From: an uncultured Clostridia bacterium | GTDB lineage: Bacteria > Bacillota > Clostridia > TANB77 > CAG-508 | Assembly: GCA_934131055.1 (NCBI GenBank) | Contig: CAKOZB010000012.1 | Span: 1 to 18,701 of the forward strand | Direction: 5' to 3' | Length of the DNA stretch: 18,701 nucleotides | Shown: piece by piece, positions 1 to 7,392 of the stretch | Numbering within the stretch: the first letter of the stretch is position 1 | How the letters are laid out: each line of letters opens with the position of its first letter | Made by a program: the position numbers and the translations under genes | Notes under the pieces: model-generated | The model's input: only the letters and a program-made list of their open reading frames with translations | Database searches by the model: none | Told to the model about the DNA's origin: nothing

Positions 1-2
1 GA

Positions 3-1706
3 ATTAAGGTAACTGATGAAAATAGAGATAGAATGGAAAAAATCAGAAAATTCCTTAGTGAAAGTAAGTTTCAAGAGGCTTTAGATGAATTACAAATATT
101 GCAAATGTCTGGAAATGTAGAATATGAGGATTATGCAGAGGTCAAGGAAAAGGAAAGAAAGATAAAAGAGAGAAAACAGGAAGAAGGTCTAGGATATCCT
201 GTTGAATTAGCCGATACTGAACTTGAAAAGAGATATATTGGTTTGCTTTTAAATGATGTAAAACAGATTTCTGCATATTATTTCTTGTATAAAGATTGTC
301 TATTCTTAGATGAACAGCTATTAGATGTTTATAAGACAGTATTGTTTACAGATGGTGAAAAGTATGCACCAGAAATTGCGAAAGAAGGATTTAATTTTGC
401 CAGAACAACCGATGAACTAATAGAATTCAAATATCAAATTCAAGTTGATTATGAGAATTCTAAGTTCAAAATGGAAAAGACGTATACTGAGCTAAAAAAA
501 CTATTTACACTTAGAAGATGCTGTAGAGAAAATCCTGTAAAACATATACAAAAAGAGATTGCAGACATAAGAAATTATGAATTGTACGATAAAATGACTG
601 TTGAAGAAGTTGAAGGAGCTGTTGAACAGGTTACTGCAACAGAAAAATTTAAAAGGTCAGTTTTAAATGATGATTTAACTGGATTTTTGGTAAGAGGAGA
701 TAATACTTTAACAAATGGTTTATCAATTCCATTCAAAATTCTATCTAGTGTGTTCAAAGGAATAAGACAAGGTGAAACAATGGCTTTTGCAATGCCATCA
801 AACTCTGGAAAGAGTAGATTTACAATTAACTTGGCAGCATATATTGCCTTGATACATAAAAAGAAAGTTTTATTAATTTCTAATGAGATGTCAGAAGAAA
901 AGATGAAACTATGTCTAATAACAACAATAATAAATAACCCAGAAATACAAGAGCTACACGGTCAACACCTACATAAAACAGAAGGAGAGTTACTAGAGTT
1001 CAAGTTTAGACCAGATGACCCTACAGCTGTTAGAGTAGATGAAAATGGATATGTTGTTAAAGAAGAAAATGAATCACAGGCTGAATTTGCAAGAAGACTT
1101 TCAAAAATATCAACAGAATTTACACAAACAATAAAAGTAACAAATTGGTTTAATAAACAGATAGAAAATTCTATATATTTTATAAATATAACAGACCATA
1201 CTAATGATGAGTTAAAAAAGGTAATAATGAACTATTATTACAAAGAACATGTTGAATATGTATTTTATGATACATTGAAAACAGATATTGATAATATTGG
1301 AAATGGGGAAGAGTTAAAGAAAACGGCAACAATATTATCAAACTTAGCACAGAATTTTAATATGTTTATCGGCTCAACTTTACAACTTGCAGAAACAGTA
1401 ACTGACCCAATTAACTTAAACATAAACGATTTAGCTGTTAGTAGAACGGTAAAGGAAGTATTAGATACACTTTGTTTATTTAAACAAATACACAAAGAAA
1501 ATTATAAAAATTATGAATATTCATTAAATGAGGTAGACGATAAATTCTTTAATTTAAAGGACTACGATGACCCTGATGAAAGATACTATGCGTGCGTGGT
1601 TGATAAAAACAGAGCAGGTGCTAAACCTAAAGTATTGTTCAATCTAAATTTAGCATATAATAGATGGGTAGAGCTTGGATATTTACGATTAAAAGATGCA
1701 GAATAA
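3..1706 (+). CDS. DnaB-like replicative helicase (5' end outside window)
   Basis: This is a RecA-fold hexameric helicase of the DnaB type (SF4), which would unwind DNA at a replication fork. Residues are counted from the first ATG at 33. A DnaB N-domain-like stretch (LEKRYIGLLLND) lies near 64-75. The P-loop MPSNSGKS is at 254-261, with one extra residue compared with DnaB RPSMGKT. Walker B YVFYD is at 409-413, a STLQLAE segment at 448-454 resembles the DnaB SQL sensor, and the C-terminal KNRAGAKP is at 525-532. The frame stays open from ATG 33 back to base 3 and that ATG has no ribosome binding site, so the gene probably starts upstream of the window. About 567 visible residues is longer than typical DnaB (about 450), so this is probably a phage-type or accessory version. 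A RusA-type resolvase follows, which supports a replication or recombination role. Confidence 0.8.
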   Translation: MKVTDENRDRMEKIRKFLSESKFQEALDELQILQMSGNVEYEDYAEVKEKERKIKERKQEEGLGYPVELADTELEKRYIGLLLNDVKQISAYYFLYKDCLFLDEQLLDVYKTVLFTDGEKYAPEIAKEGFNFARTTDELIEFKYQIQVDYENSKFKMEKTYTELKKLFTLRRCCRENPVKHIQKEIADIRNYELYDKMTVEEVEGAVEQVTATEKFKRSVLNDDLTGFLVRGDNTLTNGLSIPFKILSSVFKGIRQGETMAFAMPSNSGKSRFTINLAAYIALIHKKKVLLISNEMSEEKMKLCLITTIINNPEIQELHGQHLHKTEGELLEFKFRPDDPTAVRVDENGYVVKEENESQAEFARRLSKISTEFTQTIKVTNWFNKQIENSIYFINITDHTNDELKKVIMNYYYKEHVEYVFYDTLKTDIDNIGNGEELKKTATILSNLAQNFNMFIGSTLQLAETVTDPINLNINDLAVSRTVKEVLDTLCLFKQIHKENYKNYEYSLNEVDDKFFNLKDYDDPDERYYACVVDKNRAGAKPKVLFNLNLAYNRWVELGYLRLKDAE

Positions 1707-1709
1707 TTT

Positions 1710-1752
1710 TTAACTTCGCCCAAAAGGGACGCCCCTTTTTGGGCGAAGTTAA
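1710..1752 (+). repeat. Palindromic intergenic repeat, copy 1 (terminator-like)
   Basis: This near-perfect hairpin begins 4 nt after the helicase stop codon. Its arms are TTAACTTCGCCCAAAA and its complement, closing on the apical core GGGACGCCCC with one bulged T. It is the same element as at 4314-4350, 7293-7343 and, inverted, 7393-7429. No strong T-tract follows this copy, so termination here is less certain than at the inverted copy. Confidence 0.8.
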
Positions 1753-1843
1753 TTATAAAAAGTAATTAAAATTTAAATGTAAAAAGCCTAAATAATAAAG
1801 AAGAATAATTAAATGTATTTACAACTAAAGAAGGAGTGAAACA

Positions 1844-2254
1844 ATGAAATACCAATTTGAAGTACCGGGTGACATAGTAGGAAAAGAAAGACCAAGAGTA
1901 AATATGTATACTGGAAGAGTATATACTCCTGGAAAAACAAAAGACTACGAATTTTTAGTACAGCAATATTTTAAAATGAAATATCCAAGATACGAGATGC
2001 TAGAAGGAAGGCTTTCAATAAATATAATTGCTTATTTAAAAATTCCTAAAAGCACGAGTAAAGCAAAAGTAGAAGAAATGCTAGAAAATAAAATAAGCCC
2101 AACAAAGAAACCGGACGTAGACAATATAGCAAAATCTATACTTGATGCAATGAATAATTTCGTATTTAAAGATGACAATCAAGTAAGCAAAATAAGTGTA
2201 GAAAAACGTTTTGCATTAGAAGAAAAAGCAGTAATAGAAGTAGAAGAATATTAA
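1844..2254 (+). CDS. RusA-family Holliday junction resolvase
   Basis: This is a RusA-type endodeoxyribonuclease, a small dimeric Mg-dependent enzyme that cuts Holliday junctions. Its 136 residues fit the family (about 120-140). The N-terminal GKERPRVN (13-20) and YTPGKTKDYE (27-36) match the usual RusA start. The acidic signature is PTKKPDVDN (86-94) followed by KDDN (109-112), so D91, D93 and D110 or D111 are the likely metal ligands. The ATG at 1844 has an AGGAG (1832-1836) at 7 nt. RusA genes are usually of phage origin, and the helicase upstream is also phage-like, but no structural phage genes are visible. The pair may be a remnant or a domesticated replication module. The 137-nt gap holds repeat copy 1 and no promoter I would defend. 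Confidence 0.88.
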   Translation: MKYQFEVPGDIVGKERPRVNMYTGRVYTPGKTKDYEFLVQQYFKMKYPRYEMLEGRLSINIIAYLKIPKSTSKAKVEEMLENKISPTKKPDVDNIAKSILDAMNNFVFKDDNQVSKISVEKRFALEEKAVIEVEEY

Positions 2255-2274
2255 ATTGTGAATTATTTGTGAAA

Positions 2275-2301
2275 TTAGCACTCTATTATTGACTTTGCTA
2301 A
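2275..2301 (+). promoter_or_regulatory. CIRCE operator (HrcA site) of htpG
   Basis: The left half is a perfect TTAGCACTC. After exactly 9 nt comes CTTTGCTAA, which matches the last six bases of the consensus right half GAGTGCTAA. The three changed bases (2293-2295) abut or overlap the -35 box, so the operator overlaps the promoter. HrcA is the known CIRCE repressor in Gram-positive bacteria. Its control of htpG here is inferred. Confidence 0.82.
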
Positions 2302-2317
2302 AATAAAGAACTATAAT
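2289..2317 (+). promoter_or_regulatory. Sigma-A promoter of htpG
   Basis: TTGACT (2289-2294) and TATAAT (2312-2317) are separated by 17 nt. The promoter overlaps the right half of the CIRCE operator and predicts a 5' leader of about 60 nt. Confidence 0.85.
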
Positions 2318-2382
2318 ACGTTTTAGTATTAAAAATAGTGTGAAAGAACAAAGAATATTTCAGGCTATTACGAAGGGAAGGA

Positions 2383-4311
2383 ATGAATTTTATTATGGAA
2401 AACAAACAATTTAAAGCAGAGTCTAAAAGGTTGTTAGACCTAATGATTAATTCAATTTACACGAATAAAGAGATATTTTTAAGGGAGCTAATTTCAAATG
2501 CCAGTGATGCAATTGATAAGTTGTATTATCGTTCTCTTACGGATAAAAATGTAAAAGTTAATAAGGATGATTTATATATAAGAGTTACTCCAAACAAGGA
2601 AGCACGTACTTTAACTATTGAAGATAATGGTTGCGGTATGAGCAAAGATGAGCTTGAAGAAAACCTTGGAACTATTGCAAAGAGTGGTTCTCTTGCATTT
2701 AAAGAGGCTGCTAAAGCAAAGGAAAATGCCGAAAAAGAAGATGATGTAAACATTATAGGTCAATTTGGTGTTGGTTTCTATTCAGCATTTATGGTTGCAT
2801 CTAAGGTAAGAGTTGAGAGTAAATGTTATGGCGCAGAAAAAGCATATGCATGGGAGTCAGAAGGTGCAGAAGGTTACACGATTGATGAGTGCGATAAATC
2901 AGACTTTGGGACAAAAATTATCTTAACACTAAAGGCTGATACTGATGACGAAAAATATAGTGATTTTCTTGCTGAATACAAGATTGAGGAATTGATTAGA
3001 AAATATTCTGATTACATTCGTTATCCAATCAAGATGGAAGTGGAACACGAGCATGAGGTTGAACAGCCAGAAGGCGAGAAGAAAGAGCCTAAATTCGAAA
3101 AAGTAAGACATGACGAAATTTTAAATAGCATGATTCCAATTTGGAAAAAGAATAAATCAGAAGTTTCAGATGAAGATTACAATAATTTTTATCAAGAAAA
3201 ATTTGGGGATTATCAAAAGCCTCTAAAAGTAATTCGTACATCTGTTGAAGGAGATGTAAGCTATACAGCATTATTGTACATTCCTTCACATACACCATAT
3301 GATTATTACACAAAAGACTTCAAGAGAGGCCTTCAATTATATTCAAATGGCGTATTAATAATGGACAAGTGTGAAGATTTACTTCCAGATTGCTATGGAT
3401 TTGTAAGAGGATTGGTAGATAGCCCAGATTTATCACTTAATATTTCTAGAGAGATGTTGCAACATGATAGACAATTAAAAATAATTGCTAAGAACTTGGA
3501 TAAGAAAATAAAATCAGAATTGTTAGATATGTTGCACAAGAACCGTGAAGATTACGAAAAATTCTTTACAACATTTGGTACAACATTAAAATTTGGAGTT
3601 TACAATGACTTTGGATTAAATAAAGATAATCTAAAAGATTTATTAATGTTCCATTCTTCAACAGAAAACAAACTTGTAACACTTGATGAGTATGTCGATA
3701 GAATGAAAGAAGGACAAGATAAAATATATTATGCATGTGGAGAAACTGTTGATAAAATAGAACTATTGCCACAGGTTGAAGCAGTAAAGGAAAAGGGCTA
3801 TGAAATACTTTACTTAACAGAGAATATAGATGAATTCGTTATACAAGTATTAATGGAGCATAAAGAAAAGAAATTTATAAATGTATGCGCAAATGATGTT
3901 GACCTAGACACTGACGAAGAAAAAGAAGCATTGAAAAAAGAAAACGAAGAAAACAAAGATATGTTCACATTAATGAAAGAAACAATAGGGGAAGGTGTGC
4001 AAGAAGTAAGATTCACACACAGACTAAAAAATCACCCAGTATGTTTAACCAGTGAAGGTGCACTATCAGTCGAAATGGAAAAAGTAATAAACTCAATGCC
4101 AAATGATCAAAAAGTAAAAGCGCAAACAGCCTTAGAAATAAACGACTCACACCCAATAGCTCAAAAAATAAAAGACTTATATGCAAACGACAAAGAAGCA
4201 CTAAAGAAATATACACAAGTTTTATATGCACAAGCAAGATTAATAGAAGGATTACCAGTAGAAAATCCAACACAAATAAGTAACTTAATTTGTGAAATAA
4301 TAGCAAAATAA
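2383..4311 (+). CDS. htpG: Molecular chaperone HtpG (bacterial HSP90)
   Basis: This is bacterial HSP90, a cytosolic homodimeric ATP-driven chaperone. The GHKL ATPase domain is clear. The N-box [13 protein letters not shown] carries E35, N39 and D42. The G1 motif EDNGCGMS is near 80-87, with lid residues GTIAKSGS near 96-103, and the G2 motif GQFGVGF is at 126-132. The middle domain includes NISREMLQ near 353-360. The C-terminal dimerisation region extends to residue 642, near the usual 620-640. A second in-frame ATG at 2395 gives MENKQF. The GA-rich stretch 2372-2382 could serve either start: it is very close to 2383 and about 12 nt from 2395. It is transcribed alone from the CIRCE-overlapped promoter and is followed by repeat copy 2. 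In Bacillus subtilis htpG is not in the CIRCE regulon, so the control differs here. Confidence 0.97.
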   Translation: MNFIMENKQFKAESKRLLDLMINSIYTNKEIFLRELISNASDAIDKLYYRSLTDKNVKVNKDDLYIRVTPNKEARTLTIEDNGCGMSKDELEENLGTIAKSGSLAFKEAAKAKENAEKEDDVNIIGQFGVGFYSAFMVASKVRVESKCYGAEKAYAWESEGAEGYTIDECDKSDFGTKIILTLKADTDDEKYSDFLAEYKIEELIRKYSDYIRYPIKMEVEHEHEVEQPEGEKKEPKFEKVRHDEILNSMIPIWKKNKSEVSDEDYNNFYQEKFGDYQKPLKVIRTSVEGDVSYTALLYIPSHTPYDYYTKDFKRGLQLYSNGVLIMDKCEDLLPDCYGFVRGLVDSPDLSLNISREMLQHDRQLKIIAKNLDKKIKSELLDMLHKNREDYEKFFTTFGTTLKFGVYNDFGLNKDNLKDLLMFHSSTENKLVTLDEYVDRMKEGQDKIYYACGETVDKIELLPQVEAVKEKGYEILYLTENIDEFVIQVLMEHKEKKFINVCANDVDLDTDEEKEALKKENEENKDMFTLMKETIGEGVQEVRFTHRLKNHPVCLTSEGALSVEMEKVINSMPNDQKVKAQTALEINDSHPIAQKIKDLYANDKEALKKYTQVLYAQARLIEGLPVENPTQISNLICEIIAK

Positions 4312-4313
4312 AA

Positions 4314-4350
4314 TTTTTGCCCAATAGGGACGCCCCCTTTTTGAGCGAAA
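4314..4350 (+). repeat. Palindromic intergenic repeat, copy 2 (degenerate)
   Basis: It begins 3 nt after the htpG stop codon. It keeps the invariant apical GGGACGCCCC, but its arms have decayed: TTTGCCC on the left against GAGCGAA on the right, giving mismatches and a wobble. Its orientation is the same as the gene before it. Confidence 0.65.
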
Positions 4351-4374
4351 GTATTTTGAGACGAAAACTTGTAT

Positions 4375-4480
4375 AAAAAAATGATATTATAAAAAATAAG
4401 GTCGAGCTCGCCTTTTGAGGAGTCCGAAGGAGCTCCGACCAAGAGCGAAATACCGAAGTTTTTATATAATATCATTTTTA
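4375..4480. terminator. Long stem structure between convergent genes, candidate bidirectional terminator or small RNA element
   Basis: The outer arms AATGATATTATAAAAA (about 4379-4394) and TTTTTATATAATATCATT (about 4459-4476) pair with a 2-nt insertion. Inside them lies a GC-rich stem: GGTCGAGCTC (4400-4409) with GAGCTCCGACC (4430-4440), one bulged base. The tail AAGAGCGAAATACCGAAG (4441-4458) is unpaired in this model. The T-rich right side and A-rich left side would suit termination from both htpG and the DUF378 gene. The GC-rich centre is unusual for a plain terminator. Confidence 0.5.
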
Positions 4481-4495
4481 TTTTTATTGAAAAAA

Positions 4496-4690
4496 TTAGT
4501 CATTTACTTTTGGATAAAGTCCAATACTTATTAGTCCGGCTATACCAACTAGAACATAAATAATTCTGCTCATTACAGACATTGCTCCGAAAATTGTAGC
4601 AACTAGGTCAAAATTGAACAAACCAATTAGTAACCAGTTTATAGCGCCAATAATTACAAGAGTAAGAGCTATATAATAAAGTACTTTCAT
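4496..4690 (-). CDS. DUF378 (YuzA-like) small membrane protein
   Basis: This 64-residue protein has two hydrophobic helices (about 5-27 and 37-59) and the family signature IIGAINWLLIGLFNFDLVA near 13-31. This is typical of DUF378, a family of unknown function found in many Bacillota. It should sit in the cytoplasmic membrane. The start has a GGAGG on the minus strand a few nt upstream. It converges on htpG, with the stem structure 4375-4480 between them. Upstream, an AT-rich inverted repeat separates it from the next minus-strand gene, so it probably has its own promoter. TATACT (complement of 4721-4726) could be the -10, but I see no good -35. Confidence 0.88.
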   Translation of the reverse strand: MKVLYYIALTLVIIGAINWLLIGLFNFDLVATIFGAMSVMSRIIYVLVGIAGLISIGLYPKVND

Positions 4691-4737
4691 AATAAACCTC
4701 CATTAATAATATTTTATAATAGTATAAGAAAAAAATA

Positions 4738-4785
4738 AAAAAAATATTCGAAAAAAGTTGAAAACAATATTTCGAATATTTTTTT
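4738..4785 (-). terminator. AT-rich inverted repeat, probable terminator of the Fic-motif gene
   Basis: AAAAAAATATTCGAAA (4738-4753) and TTTCGAATATTTTTTT (4770-4785) are a perfect 16-bp inverted repeat with a 16-nt loop. Read on the minus strand, more T residues follow. It lies 37 nt after the stop of the gene at 4822-5064. The low GC of the stem makes a protein-binding dyad a real alternative. Confidence 0.55.
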
Positions 4786-4821
4786 GAAATTTGCGTATTA
4801 TATTAGTTGAAAATTTGAATT

Positions 4822-5064
4822 CTATTTTTTATATCCAAATTTAGTCATTCTTTCTTCTTCTCTAGTAGATAAATCTTTTAGCCATTCAGCAAATCTGGTA
4901 ACATCGTTATTTCGTAAAAACTCGAAGTATTTTATTCGATCGTTTTTACTAGTTTCGGCATATGTAAGAGTAATTCCTTCGATAGCATTTGAATGGTAAG
5001 TACTTCTTGTAATTAAATCTTCTAAATAATTTTTATTGTTTAAAATAAATTCTAAAATTGTCAT
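4822..5064 (-). CDS. Small protein with Fic-type inhibitory motif, no Fic catalytic domain
   Basis: The protein has 80 residues. Positions 21-38 (STYHSNAIEGITLTYAET) match the N-terminal region of many Fic AMP-transferases. They include the inhibitory motif (S/T)xxxE(G/N) as S25-N-A-I-E29-G30. In full-length Fic proteins the Glu of this helix blocks the ATP site, and in class I systems such as VbhA/VbhT the helix is on a separate antitoxin. The catalytic HPFx(D/E)GNGR is absent, and no remnant appears in the 130 nt downstream. The C-terminal half (charged, ending EEERMTKFGYKK) is not Fic-like to my eye. The gene looks expressed: an AGAGG lies a few nt before the ATG, with a good promoter at 5123-5151. 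It could be a stand-alone Fic regulator, a rearranged remnant or an unrelated fold. Confidence 0.7.
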   Translation of the reverse strand: MTILEFILNNKNYLEDLITRSTYHSNAIEGITLTYAETSKNDRIKYFEFLRNNDVTRFAEWLKDLSTREEERMTKFGYKK

Positions 5065-5122
5065 AAGAACCTCTTTCTATTAGATTGTTTATATTGATGT
5101 GCAATTCTTAATATATGACTAA

Positions 5123-5151
5123 ATTTTATCATATTCGTTTGGTAAAATCAA
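5123..5151 (-). promoter_or_regulatory. Promoter of the Fic-motif gene
   Basis: On the minus strand TTGATT (complement of 5146-5151) and TAAAAT (complement of 5123-5128) are 17 nt apart. A TGA just before the -10 gives an extended -10. It is divergent from the LysR promoter. Confidence 0.7.
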
Positions 5152-5208
5152 TTAAATCATTTAATAAAAGAAAAACTGCCATAAGAAGTGGCTTGAAAAT
5201 GTTTTTTA

Positions 5209-5217
5209 TGCTATAAT
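5209..5217 (+). promoter_or_regulatory. Extended -10 promoter of the LysR gene
   Basis: TGCTATAAT at 5209-5217 is a perfect TGnTATAAT extended -10. No consensus -35 is seen at 17 nt (TGGCTT, 5189-5194), which an extended -10 tolerates. A second TATAAT at 5224-5229 is a weaker alternative. Confidence 0.6.
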
Positions 5218-5249
5218 TATTAGTATAATATAAATAAGGATGATTGATA

Positions 5250-6113
5250 ATGGTAAATTTAGAATTATATAGAATATTTGTGGTAGTCGCAAATGAATTA
5301 AATATTACTAAAGCAAGTGAAAAATTACATATTTCTCAACCAGCAGTAACTAAACACATAAAAAATTTAGAGGGCATAATTGGAACAACATTATTTAAAA
5401 GAAGCAATAAAGGATTAGTGCTAACAGAAGAGGGAACAGCGCTATATGAAGAATTGAAAGACCCTATAAATGATATTATAAAAATAGATAGCAAAATTTC
5501 TAAAAATAAAAATGTTAATGTTGGATCTCATAATCATTTATTAAATATAATTTTTGGAGAATGTATAAATAAATTTTATTTAGAATATCCGAATATTAAT
5601 TTGGATTTAAAGTGCTTGGAAACAGATAAGATGCTGGAAATGCTAGCTAATAAAGAGTTAGATATAGTATTTTCAAAAAAGGTAGAAAACTTGAAATTAA
5701 AAGGTATAAAATATTTACATATTGGATATTTAAACGATGTTTTTATAGTTAATAACAATTCAAGTTTTGCAAATAGAATTGTAAGTAAAAAAGAATTAGA
5801 AAATGCAATTATTTACGTACCAAGAACATATGCACAAACAGTTATAAGATTGAAGGAATTATTAAATAATGGTCATTTAAAAAATTCAAGTTATAATACA
5901 ATTTTGGAACTTACAAGCAAAAGTGAAACGATTGGTTTGATAACTAGAGAATATATAGATGATGCTGAATTCGAAAGATATAATTTGACCGAACTAGATA
6001 CAGAATTGAAACTGGAACCTATTGAATTTGGTATATATTTTACTGAGGATAGAAAAAATGAAGTAAATCTTTTAATAAAAATAATAAAGGAAAATTTAGG
6101 GACTAAAAACTGA
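5250..6113 (+). CDS. LysR-family transcriptional regulator
   Basis: This is a DNA-binding regulator of the LysR type: an N-terminal winged helix-turn-helix and a two-lobed effector-binding domain, working as a tetramer. The HTH (LNITKASEKLHISQPAVTKH, residues 17-36) and wing (LFKRSNKGLVLTEEG, 48-62) are textbook. The effector domain starts near residue 88 and carries the usual LANKELDIVFSK. I prefer ATG 5250 (287 aa): AAGGA at 5236-5240 is 9 nt upstream, whereas the longer frame would need a TTG at 5244 only 3 nt from it. The gene ends inside its own terminator. The radical SAM gene follows in the same direction with an LTTR-type dyad before its promoter, so it is a likely target. The effector cannot be read from the sequence. 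Confidence 0.95.
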   Translation: MVNLELYRIFVVVANELNITKASEKLHISQPAVTKHIKNLEGIIGTTLFKRSNKGLVLTEEGTALYEELKDPINDIIKIDSKISKNKNVNVGSHNHLLNIIFGECINKFYLEYPNINLDLKCLETDKMLEMLANKELDIVFSKKVENLKLKGIKYLHIGYLNDVFIVNNNSSFANRIVSKKELENAIIYVPRTYAQTVIRLKELLNNGHLKNSSYNTILELTSKSETIGLITREYIDDAEFERYNLTELDTELKLEPIEFGIYFTEDRKNEVNLLIKIIKENLGTKN

Positions 6114-6133
6114 ATAATTTTATTCAGTTTTTT
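6105..6133 (+). terminator. Intrinsic terminator of the LysR gene
   Basis: AAAAACTGAATAA (6105-6117) pairs with TTATTCAGTTTTT (6120-6132) over 13 bp with a 2-nt minimal loop, ending in a T-run. The left arm includes the TGA stop codon. Confidence 0.85.
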
Positions 6134-6145
6134 ACTATATGTATC

Positions 6146-6169
6146 ATAACTTTTGGTTATATCAAAAGT
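6146..6169 (+). promoter_or_regulatory. LTTR-type operator upstream of the radical SAM gene
   Basis: ATAAC-TTTTG-GTTAT (6146-6160) is a perfect dyad containing T-N11-A (6147, 6159), the general LysR-family site. It overlaps a second perfect dyad, ACTTTTG (6149-6155) and CAAAAGT (6163-6169). The first dyad is centred about 64 nt before the predicted start of transcription, the classical position for an LTTR recognition site. Confidence 0.6.
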
Positions 6170-6201
6170 GCAAATATGTATTATAAAGTAAAAAATAAAT
6201 A

Positions 6202-6210
6202 TGTTATACT
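6202..6210 (+). promoter_or_regulatory. Extended -10 promoter of the radical SAM gene
   Basis: TGTTATACT at 6202-6210 is an extended -10 with TATACT at 6205-6210. No good -35 is present (TATAAA at 6182-6187), as expected for an activator-dependent promoter. Confidence 0.55.
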
Positions 6211-6279
6211 AATATTATCAATTTAGTTGAAGCAAAATTTTTATCAATAATTTGAGAAAAATAAGAAAGGATGATTATT

Positions 6280-7287
6280 GTGAGTAAGAGCAAACGGATA
6301 AACTACCTGGCTATTGCACTAACAACAAATTGTAATTATAAATGTTTTTACTGTAAGCCGACAGGGGAGAGCATACTTTCGAACTTAAAAGGAACTCTGA
6401 ATTTTCAAAATTTAAAGAGAATAATTAAAATTGCATATGAATTAGGCATTACAATATTTCGTATTACAGGAGGAGAGCCGACTACTGTAAGTTATTTACC
6501 AAGTTTAATCTTTTATATAATACAACTTGGCGATGACACGAAAATTCGTTTAAATACCAATGGATATAAACTAGATGATCAAGAGTTGTTAGATGTAATC
6601 GAGCAATATAAAAAAAGAATAGATGTTGTAATTAGTGTGGATTCAGTAAATGAATACATAAATGGCATTCATTATCCTAAATATTTAACGTTAAAGGTGC
6701 AAAAATTAGCAATTGAACTTGTAAAGAGAGGAATTTCGACAAGATTTAATGTGGTAGTGACGAGACAGAATGTAAATGAGGTTGAAACATTAATCGGAAA
6801 ATCGCTTGTTTTAGGGGTTAATATTAAAATATTGGATTTGATTATTCGAGATGAATATTTTGGTATGAGCCAAAAGCTTAATGGTAAAGATGCTATAATG
6901 TTTGGTGAAGAGTCATATGCAAAGCTAGGAGGAGTAACCGAGTATTTGGAGCATATTTCTGATAGTAGTAAAGAGAAATATCATATTTGGAATGGATTTG
7001 GAATTCCCAGAAGTGGTTATTTTATTGGAAATCAATGGGTTCAAGTAAAAGATTCTTCGAAGGGATCAGAATATTCTAATATATGTATTGAAAAATGCCC
7101 GTACTATGATTCTTGTAATGAAGGCATATTTAGTCCGTTTATTTCGGTGGGAGAAATTTTACATCTTTCTGGTTGCAAAAACAAAGATTTGTATTATGAC
7201 TTAAAAGGAAAATCGGAAACCGAAATAAGAGAGGCTCTAGGAGAAATATTAACCTTATTTGAAAGTACGGAATTAAGAAAGCATTAG
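6280..7287 (+). CDS. MoaA-like radical SAM protein
   Basis: This is a radical SAM enzyme of the MoaA-like branch. The SAM-binding 4Fe-4S motif is CxxxCxxC (CNYKCFYC), C18, C22 and C25 counted from the GTG. ITGGEPT (62-68) and RLNTNGY (90-96) are the SAM-binding motifs of a MoaA-type barrel. Four later cysteines, CIEKCPYYDSC (269-279) and C299, could hold an auxiliary cluster as in MoaA or SPASM/twitch proteins. It is not a clear MoaA: it lacks the C-terminal GG tail and no molybdopterin genes are nearby, so the substrate is unknown. I chose GTG 6280 because AAGAAAGG ends 9 nt before it. An ATG at 6271 abuts that site directly. It is probably controlled by the LysR protein encoded just upstream, and repeat copy 3 follows its stop codon. 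Confidence 0.85.
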   Translation: MSKSKRINYLAIALTTNCNYKCFYCKPTGESILSNLKGTLNFQNLKRIIKIAYELGITIFRITGGEPTTVSYLPSLIFYIIQLGDDTKIRLNTNGYKLDDQELLDVIEQYKKRIDVVISVDSVNEYINGIHYPKYLTLKVQKLAIELVKRGISTRFNVVVTRQNVNEVETLIGKSLVLGVNIKILDLIIRDEYFGMSQKLNGKDAIMFGEESYAKLGGVTEYLEHISDSSKEKYHIWNGFGIPRSGYFIGNQWVQVKDSSKGSEYSNICIEKCPYYDSCNEGIFSPFISVGEILHLSGCKNKDLYYDLKGKSETEIREALGEILTLFESTELRKH

Positions 7288-7292
7288 TCATC

Positions 7293-7343
7293 AAAATGAA
7301 CTTCGCCCAAGAGGGACGCCCCTTCTTGGGCGAAGTTCATTTT
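7293..7343 (+). repeat. Palindromic intergenic repeat, copy 3 (terminator-like)
   Basis: This is the longest copy. The outer arms AAAATGAACTTCGCCCAAGA and their complement close on GGGACGCCCC with one bulged T. The arms differ from copy 1 by a paired A-T to G-C change (G at 7311, C at 7325). It starts 6 nt after the radical SAM stop codon and ends in a T-rich stretch, as a terminator would. Confidence 0.8.
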
Positions 7344-7392
7344 ACATTTTGCGGATATGAATAAAACGTTTACTTCCAAGATTCAAAAAAAG

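Noticed and set aside
4400..4458. The GC-rich core as a hammerhead ribozyme
   Set aside because: GAGTCCGAAG looks a little like part of a hammerhead, but the conserved CTGATGA core is absent.
4013..4475. Long minus-strand frames (103 and 104 aa) over the htpG 3' end
   Set aside because: They lie antisense to htpG, have no ribosome sites, and their leucine- and phenylalanine-rich translation is expected opposite A-rich coding DNA.
6280..7287. Naming the radical SAM gene moaA
   Set aside because: The GG tail and molybdopterin neighbours are missing and the C-terminal cysteine pattern differs, so only MoaA-like is supported.
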